NCBI GenBank assembly: GCA_028023455.1
Contig: JAQFVV010012508.1
Coordinates: 2,167,877 to 2,231,876, forward strand
Length of the DNA: 64,000 nucleotides
Origin: Epiperipatus broadwayi
Lineage: Eukaryota > Onychophora > Udeonychophora > Euonychophora > Peripatidae
Direction: 5' to 3'
Shown here: in pieces, positions 57,952-64,000 of the stretch
Numbering within the stretch: position 1 is the stretch's first letter
Layout: each line of letters starts with the position of its first letter
Position numbers and translations under genes: made by a program
Notes under the pieces: model-generated
Seen by the model: only the letters and a program-made list of their open reading frames with translations
The model's database searches: none
Told to the model about the DNA's origin: nothing

Positions 57952-58639
57952 CTTTAAAACGTAACACATGTATAATGTATAAACGATTATGATAAGATTT
58001 AAATAGATTTCTAACTCAGCCCTACATTATCAACATTTACTAAAGAATGTTGGTGATTCTCAAAGAAATGTAATTTGATGGAATTATTCATTAAAATTTA
58101 ATAAATACAAAACATATCTAAACTGGGAATGATTACAACTAATATGCCAGCCATTTGCGAAGTAGTAGACCCTGCATTACAATAAATGATGCATTGAATG
58201 CGTGTTGATTTATATGAAAGTTAAGTTATTTAGGAAAGTAAATATTAATGAAAATTTGACACGCATTCATTGTTTCAAGCGATCATAGATTTAAACTTTG
58301 AAAATTGAGACAATTATGAGCATGCAATAATTAAATAATAACTATAGATAAAAATGTAGATTTTAGAAATACGCACCCAAGAAAGATAGAGTGAGGTAAG
58401 CTAGATTATTAGAGAAATTTGCATATTAAATTAATTATTCAATTTTAGTTATACAAATGATAGTTTTTACATTTTATAATTTAGATAAGTAATATGAAGA
58501 AGAGCTATAGCATGTTATTAGAGTACTCTAGAGTTTGAACACAGACAGGTACCTGTTTTATAAGAAGTTTTCCGAGTCCATTGGTTTAGTAGCAAATAAT
58601 TCATGAGTGGCAATTCTTTCTTGTATTTAGATGTCTCAT

Positions 58640-58790
58640 TTACTTTAACAGCAGCAGCAGCTTTCTCATTTATTTCAGGCAGCAGATCTTCATGGTGAAT
58701 TTATGACGGGCAATGGAAAGTTCGGCATCCGATAGGCCATCTCCCGATGGAGAATAATCTAGGTGCTTTTACTCGGTCATACCTTGGCAG
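58640..58790 (-). pseudogene. Coding-like patch with a frame change, unidentified
   Basis: On the reverse complement one frame reads LDYSPSGDGLSDAELSIARH and a neighbouring frame continues DLLPEINEKAAAAVKVNETS, the shift falling near 58695-58700. GC is raised. It could be an exon with an indel, two exon parts, or an old retrocopy. Confidence 0.3.
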
Positions 58791-59439
58791 GAACAAATTA
58801 TTTTTATATTTTGGAGACTCTCAATGATCGAGAGCAAAGCCAGTCTAAGATGGCCTCTTTTCTTATCTTGATCTCTCACAATTTTATTAAGGTATTTTTA
58901 GATTCTACTTAATCTGCCCTGAGGATAATCAATGCATTTTGTTGGTTTTAATTATAAAGAAAGCTGCCGTTCTATTGTTTACATTTTACATTTACTAATT
59001 ACATTTTGGGGAATTTTTCTTTAATTAATCTATTATCTATCACTGACCGATGCTTTTAAATTTCAAAGACAAAAAGGGAACATAAGATTATTTTAACTTT
59101 TAATTAAATATTACATCAGATTTTTTTAGAATTATTATTAAATGAAATTTAAACAAAGCAATAAATACGAACTTTATAATCCAAAATAAATGATTAAAAT
59201 TATACAAAATCATATAACTAAAAGAAATCTAAATTATATTATTTTATCCCTATTCATTGCCTTTAATTTGAGATCGAAATGTGTGCGTGTTTATGCTGAA
59301 TTCTACATATATTTATACATTTTTAATATTGCTACACACACAATTCGATACCAAAAAGTTTAAATTTGGGCAGGATAGACCGGTCAGTGAGAGACGACAG
59401 AAAAAGGTGAAACTTAAGATTCGAATACGAATCTTACTG

Positions 59440-59735
59440 TTTCAGTACATGCGCCTTGAGTGCTTAATTTTAATTTTAAAATCTGAATATTGACTCATTG
59501 TAAATCGAAAGATTGCGTGAATGTTAATGTTTAATAGAAACAGTGGACTTAATCAGTGAAGAATTTATTAGCTTCATGCTCCCAAATCAAAATGCTTTAG
59601 ATTTGCCTATATAATTAAGAAAAATAGGTTAGAGATAAGAGGGTCCCTCTTATCTTTATAAAGTCGAATCTTGTGTTATGATTTGTAGAGGTCTCTCTTG
59701 CTAAAATTAAACACTCAAGGCGCATGTACTAAAGT
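59440..59735. repeat. Inverted repeat (foldback)
   Basis: CAGTACATGCGCCTTGAGTG (59442) pairs with CACTCAAGGCGCATGTACT (59712). Near the inner right side a perfect palindrome GATAAGAGGGTCCCTCTTATC lies at 59635-59655. Confidence 0.8.
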
Positions 59736-60294
59736 TTTAGCTTTATATAAGTATTACTAAGTGAAATGCAACTCCTTGATTTCTTTTTGATGTCTAAAAA
59801 GAATTGGTCACAGTAGTTGTTTAATGACCATTTTATATGTTTTAGTTGTTTCAGCTATGTAATTATTTTCAGTCTTTCTTCCCATCTACTTGATAGCTCT
59901 TAAGAAAAGACATCAATCTTGAAGATAGAATAAATACTTACTTGTGGAACTTTTTAATCTGTATATTTACAATCTTGATCGATAAAGTAATTTATATACC
60001 TCCTTACTTGGGGGCTAGCAAATCATCACCCGAGGCAGTAGTTGGAGATCAGTGGCAGAGAGTGTTAAAAAAATCCATAGTTATGGACTTAGGCTGCCAT
60101 TTAATGTATGAACTAAAATTGGTTATGTTTGATGTGAAGAAAGATTGTATGAATTGAAAGAAGAATTGTCTAATATTAAATGGAATATTGTCGTAATATG
60201 CAGAATTAGGAGAAATGATGAAGAGATAATTGGATTGAAAAATTTTGACATATATTTTATTATAAAAAGTATAAATTTTAGATTAAAAAATTAC

Positions 60295-60665
60295 ATGCCT
60301 CCTAACAGCTGCACAGCAGCATATTATGGGGAAACATGAGCCACAATTGCTACCAGAGTATCACCACATTGATACTTATATAACAGGGCAAGAATCAAAT
60401 CCAAAGGTAACTCAATATTTTTCGAATATCAAAGGTCCACAGGTTACATTTTTGTACCTATGACTGTTGAAATGTTTTGCACTGAGTGCAATGACACCAA
60501 GCACAAAATAAAGGAGGTGTGCTTTATAGCAGAAAATTCCAACTCCATCAATAGGAGAGATGATTGCTTCTCCATTTCGAAAAAAATGGGCGATCTAGGT
60601 GATTTACATATATTTGCATGCATCTCTATTGGACAAGCTAACAACAAACATTCAGACCCATATAG
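60295..60665 (+). pseudogene. PLE GIY-YIG endonuclease remnant
   Basis: Starts CTAAYYGET (60310-60337; the YxGxT part of the nuclease), then across stops ATIATRVS, IFFEYQ.STGYIFVP, FCTECNDTKHKIKEVCFIAE, NSINRRDDCFSISKKM. The last two blocks recur at 29992-30200 and 62830-62990. In PLEs this domain lies at the C-terminus and is followed by the terminal repeat; here a hammerhead family-3 segment follows within 80 bp on the same strand. Confidence 0.7.
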
Positions 60666-60739
60666 CTATCTGGTTTACAAAGCTGGATTTGAAGACATTT
60701 ACGTGTCGGAAAAGTTCAGACTTTCAAATTGATAGAAAC

Positions 60740-60965
60740 ATGTTTTATAAGTGCTGGCTTTTGAGTTAGTATTTTAGATCTAGTTTCTAGAGACCCAGCC
60801 CTCCACTGAGATGAGCCATAAGCTCAAACCAATTGGTCTGGAGGTAGGGTCAACAATAGAGATTTTGAATTCTTTCTCTTTCGGCACTTATAAAAACAAA
60901 GCTTGGTTTAGAACTATTGGTAAGCTCCATCTAGTGATCATTATTATTATAAGCTATGAATATGG
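60740..60965 (+). repeat. Hammerhead family-3 segment downstream of a PLE endonuclease
   Basis: Contains AAGTGCTGGCTTTTGAGTTA, CTCCACTGAGATGAGCCATA, AGCTC, AAACCAATTGGTCTGG and AAGCTTGGTTTAGA. Compared with 23844-23889 the GAAA box has lost its G and the first core box is altered, so this ribozyme copy is dead. Confidence 0.7.
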
Positions 60966-61562
60966 GAACACGAAGCTCCCAAAAGTGCTAAGCAATTATA
61001 AACTTTTAATATAGCTTCATGGATGTGTGTTTAAAGTGCAATAGATGTACAAACAGAATGGGATTTATTATAAATAAAACTTGAAAGAGCACCATTGTGG
61101 ATATTGATGATAAATGTATATTAGAAAGATTGGAAAAATTAGTTATTCAACTTTAGGGAAAATATCAAATGCAGATTATTTGTATTAGGACAAACAAGTT
61201 CTCATTGGGATGCAGAAGTAGAAGATTTCAATGTAGGTATGGACTAAGAATTTTAAAATTATCACAGGAGATTTTATGATTGAAAGATTTTTAAAGCGCT
61301 GTGAGTAAAGTTGTTTCTAAAGTAAAAAATAACTAGTGTAGGCATGTGGAATTTTCAGAAAAATGAAAACTATTTTTTTTTAATTTTTTTTTTTTTTTTT
61401 TGAGAAAAATCCAAGAAGATACGGACATGATCATGCATTCAAATAAGATACAACAAAGTTTGGATTATATATTAGTATACATGATTGATTCAATACAGGA
61501 AGTGATTCTGAGTCAGTTATTTAGAAGACATGTACAAATGAACTGTTAAGTAAGATAGCATT

Positions 61563-61660
61563 GTCAAGCGTTGGTAGCCTAGTGGTTAGCATGGCTGCCC
61601 TCCAAGCAGCTGGCCCGGGTTCACTTCCCGGTCAACGCATTTGACATATGAAAAAAAAAA
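61563..61660 (+). mobile_element. tRNA-Gly-like SINE with 11-bp target duplication
   Basis: Flanked by perfect AAGATAGCATT repeats (61552-61562 and 61661-61671) and ending in a 10-12 A tail. The body is almost entirely a 72-nt tRNA-like unit (61568-61639), with a short GTCAA leader and TTTGACATATG trailer shared with the other SINE copies. A very young, compact element. Confidence 0.92.
61568..61639 (+). tRNA. tRNA-Gly(UCC)-like pseudogene within the SINE
   Basis: Acceptor strands GCGTTGG and TCAACGC pair; the anticodon arm GCTGC-CCTCCAA-GCAGC presents anticodon TCC; the T arm CCGGG-TTCACTT-CCCGG is perfect, with discriminator A. The D arm (TAGCC...GCATG) pairs poorly. TSD and A tail show it is retroposed, so it is probably a SINE head and not a decoding tRNA. 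Confidence 0.75.
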
Positions 61661-62636
61661 AAGATAGCATTAAAAATGAACATCTTTAATTTTCAGAAAT
61701 ACCGTAGTGAATTTAAATTACAACTTGCTTTTTGTCTTAAAATAAAAACAGACTTTGAGGATGATTAAGTTTGAAAGAAATTAATACAAAGCTAACTTAT
61801 GACTACTAAGAACTGTTTATACACATAGTTGTTACTAAAAAGTAAAAATTGACCAAACAGTATCTGAAAAACATTGAATATGAAAATATTTCAAAATAAT
61901 TCATTTAAAAGAATCATCCAAGATTTTGAAATTTGTAAAATGATATGAAAAAAAGTTAATGACTAGAAATTGTTTTAATGGCAAGAAAAGTAGTAGAAAA
62001 AAAAAAAATCAAAATCAAAATAGAAAACATCAAAGAAAGAAAAGACATCATTATTATTAAAACAAAAAACATGATGATGTATGGAAAAGATTTTATAAAG
62101 AAGTATAATAGCAAGATAACAAAATAACTTTTGCAGTTGTGACATCTTTTGAGATTTCAGCTACTTTAAATGCAAAGAAGTGACATTTTGTTAAATTAAC
62201 AAAGAATAGAATACTGAAATTATTACGGATAGTTTCAAAGAAGCATATGAAAAATTGGGGAAATTGTTAACAAATCTATATAGCAAATGTCTAAATTATT
62301 AAATATATACTAAATAATTGGAAGATTACTGATGTTTTAAAAAAATTTAAAAGGAAGATTAGAAGATTATTACTAATGTCATTGCTACAGGACAACAAAC
62401 AAACAAAAAAAACTGAATTTAAAAAGTTTTGCAATTATTAAGAGAAGATATTAAAAAAACCAATGAGTATGAACTAAAGTTTTGCTTTGTATTTGTAGAT
62501 TTTGAAAAGGCATTTGATTCTGTAAAGGAATTCAGCACTGTAATTCAGGCAATGTTTTGCCGAGAAGCTGGCTCAGTATAATTAATTAGTTTATGTTTGA
62601 AATAAAATTCCTGTTTATACTTCACTTTTGAGTAGT

Positions 62637-63157
62637 AAGTTACAAATTGCACATTACGCAAACAAGTGAAGCTCTATCTCAGGAAACTTATATGGCTGAC
62701 CACTTTCAGGAACCTTTAGATCCCATATACATAGCCTATCTCAGGAGTGTGTGGTCTGAGGAGAGCACTAAACAACCCTGAAAATAAGTCTGTATTCCTC
62801 AAACACCAAAGAACAATGGGTTATATATTTGAACCTACAATAGCAAAAGTGCTGTGCACAGAGTGCAACAATGCTAATGCAAAATAAAGGAAGGGTGCTT
62901 CATTGCAAATGATGACAATGCAATAAAGCAGAAAGAATCCTGCTTTCCATCTCTAGAAAGTGGACTATATGAAGACATGGAATAAATTTGAATAAATTGC
63001 ATAAATTACTATCGAGTTTTTAAAAATCACAACTCAGACCAACACTTCTAAGATAGGCTATGAATATGGGATCTAAAGATTCTGAAAATGCTCAGCCTTA
63101 TAAGTTTCTTGAGATTAAGTTTCACTTGTTTGCACAATGCGCAATTTGTAACTTAGT
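62637..63157. repeat. Foldback element enclosing a PLE endonuclease fragment
   Basis: Outer arms GTAAGTTACAAATTGCACAT and GCGCAATTTGTAACTTAGTT pair, followed by inner matches around CACTTGTTTG / CAAACAAGTG. Between them 62825-62995 encodes the recurrent PLE C-terminal block (VLCTECNNAN, then in another frame IKEGCFIANDDNAIKQKESC). It interrupts the LINE RT domain right after the FVDFEKAFDS motif. Confidence 0.75.
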
Positions 63158-64000
63158 TTATGTTTATTATTTATACCTTTTCATCTGAACTTGAACCCAA
63201 AAAGTGCTTTAAAATTAAATATTTTATTGACAGTTAAAGTTTCAGCATAATCAAGGCACAGAAGCTAATTTGTTTCACCAGTTCTTAGATAATATGGTGT
63301 CTTCGAGAAAATTAGCATTGACACAAAAGGGTGCCAGGATGATTCAATCCCGGTAATACTTTTTAAGGAGTTTATATGAAGGATTTTATGGATTAAAGTA
63401 GGAAATTTATAAATGAAGATGTATTATCTTAAGTCATCTAGATTTTACAGGCATTTTCAAATAATGCTTCATGGTTTCAAGAAATGTATTACAAGAACCG
63501 TCAGATGAAAACAAGAAACTAGGACTAGATATAAATGTTAAAAAATCTAAACTAATGTTCAGTGACTTTCAAAAAAGAATAAAATAAAAATTGATAATAA
63601 TGAATTAGAAGTTAATGGTTGTAAATACATTTGGTCAGATGATTAATACAATTGTAAGCATAATAGATGAAATGTGCTTATGTTCGTGTGAAGAGAGGTT
63701 TTTAATAAATACGTTTTTCCAGTGTTTATGTATGAATCTAAGATTTAGACACTTAATAGAAGAGCAATACATATCGCACAGCAAAACATAGATAGATGAA
63801 AGAAGGAAAAATTTTGGTGACAAAATGAATATGTTACAGACATCATCGAAAGAATTAAAAAACTGAAGTAGAATTATAATGCTTATGCTAATAGAAGAGA
63901 CAACAGTAGATGGATGATAAATTGAAGTCTTAAACTGGATTCCAAAAGATGATAAAAGATTTAGAGAGATGATATGTGACTGATAAGGAAATTTGCTGAA

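Larger units (their letters stand above)
59942..63990 (+). mobile_element. Degenerate endonuclease/RT LINE, + strand, interrupted several times
   Basis: Pieces in order along the + strand: endonuclease block YELKEELSNIKWNIVVICRI then RNDEEIIGLK (60145-60240); RT block FCFVFVDFEKAFDSV (62480-62525), the catalytic FVDFxKAFDSV motif; a C-terminal RT block with DENKKLGLDINVKKSKLMF (63505-63560); then KREVFNKCVFPVFMYESKI-like, NRRAIHI and IRKFAE-like motifs to the end of the window. This order matches RTE/R4-like endonuclease-reverse transcriptases. Insertions include a PLE fragment plus hammerhead repeat (60295-60965), a SINE (61563) and a foldback (62637-63157). Inactive. Confidence 0.8.

Noticed and set aside
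61568-61639. Functional tRNA-Gly gene
   Set aside because: Poor D arm, perfect flanking 11-bp duplication and A tail mark it as a retroposed SINE.
62700-62790. CTGAGGAGAGC as another hammerhead in the 62637 foldback
   Set aside because: No GAAA box or stem III follows within a plausible distance.

Overview
This window is very AT-rich animal nuclear DNA, judged from split exons with GT-AG borders, huge introns and animal-type transposable elements. Base composition and repeats suggest an invertebrate; I cannot name the taxon. There is no bacterial-style gene packing, and most of the 64 kb is transposon debris.

Genes. The one gene I recognise is a pecanex-like 4 (PCNX4) homologue on the + strand. 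Two consecutive coding exons (24664-24834 and 54725-55257) have matching phase and are separated by a single intron of about 29.9 kb; the remaining exons lie outside the window or were not found. Downstream, a GC-richer terminal coding exon of an unidentified gene lies on the - strand (57732-57951), and a candidate terminal exon lies on the + strand (56952-57202).

Mobile DNA. 1-1450: 3' end of a Ty3/gypsy element (+). 3.5-5.6 kb: LINE endonuclease/RT remnant (-). 8-13.5 kb: foldback elements, hammerhead repeats and a Penelope-like element (PLE) reverse-transcriptase remnant. 21-24.6 kb: foldbacks and a hAT element. 25-40 kb, inside the PCNX4 intron: hammerhead repeats, tRNA-derived SINEs, PLE endonuclease fragments and a pogo/Tigger-like DNA transposon (33288-34371). 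40.7-42.4 kb: an A-tailed retroposed insert inside a hammerhead repeat. 43.3-47.8 kb: a degenerate Ty3/gypsy element (-) with a nested solo LTR, between two direct copies of a roughly 650-bp unit. 50.3-53.7 kb: a hAT MITE with perfect target duplication, a PLE GIY-YIG fragment and more foldbacks. 59.9-64 kb: an endonuclease/reverse-transcriptase LINE (+) broken by a PLE fragment, a SINE and a foldback.

Main signal. The window is unusually dense in hammerhead-ribozyme (HHR) motifs. At least four repeat families carry a CUGANGA / GAAA core with pairable stems I, II and III. One copy (30983-31025) satisfies every canonical HHR requirement by eye. In the most abundant family two subfamilies show a compensatory base change in the outer part of stem I, which argues that the RNA fold was selected. 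PLE endonuclease and RT fragments occur beside these repeats, matching the known presence of hammerheads in PLE terminal repeats. The commonest family, however, ends in a tRNA-like B-box segment and mostly exists as inverted (foldback) pairs, an arrangement I do not recognise. Several sense-oriented ribozymes sit inside the PCNX4 intron.
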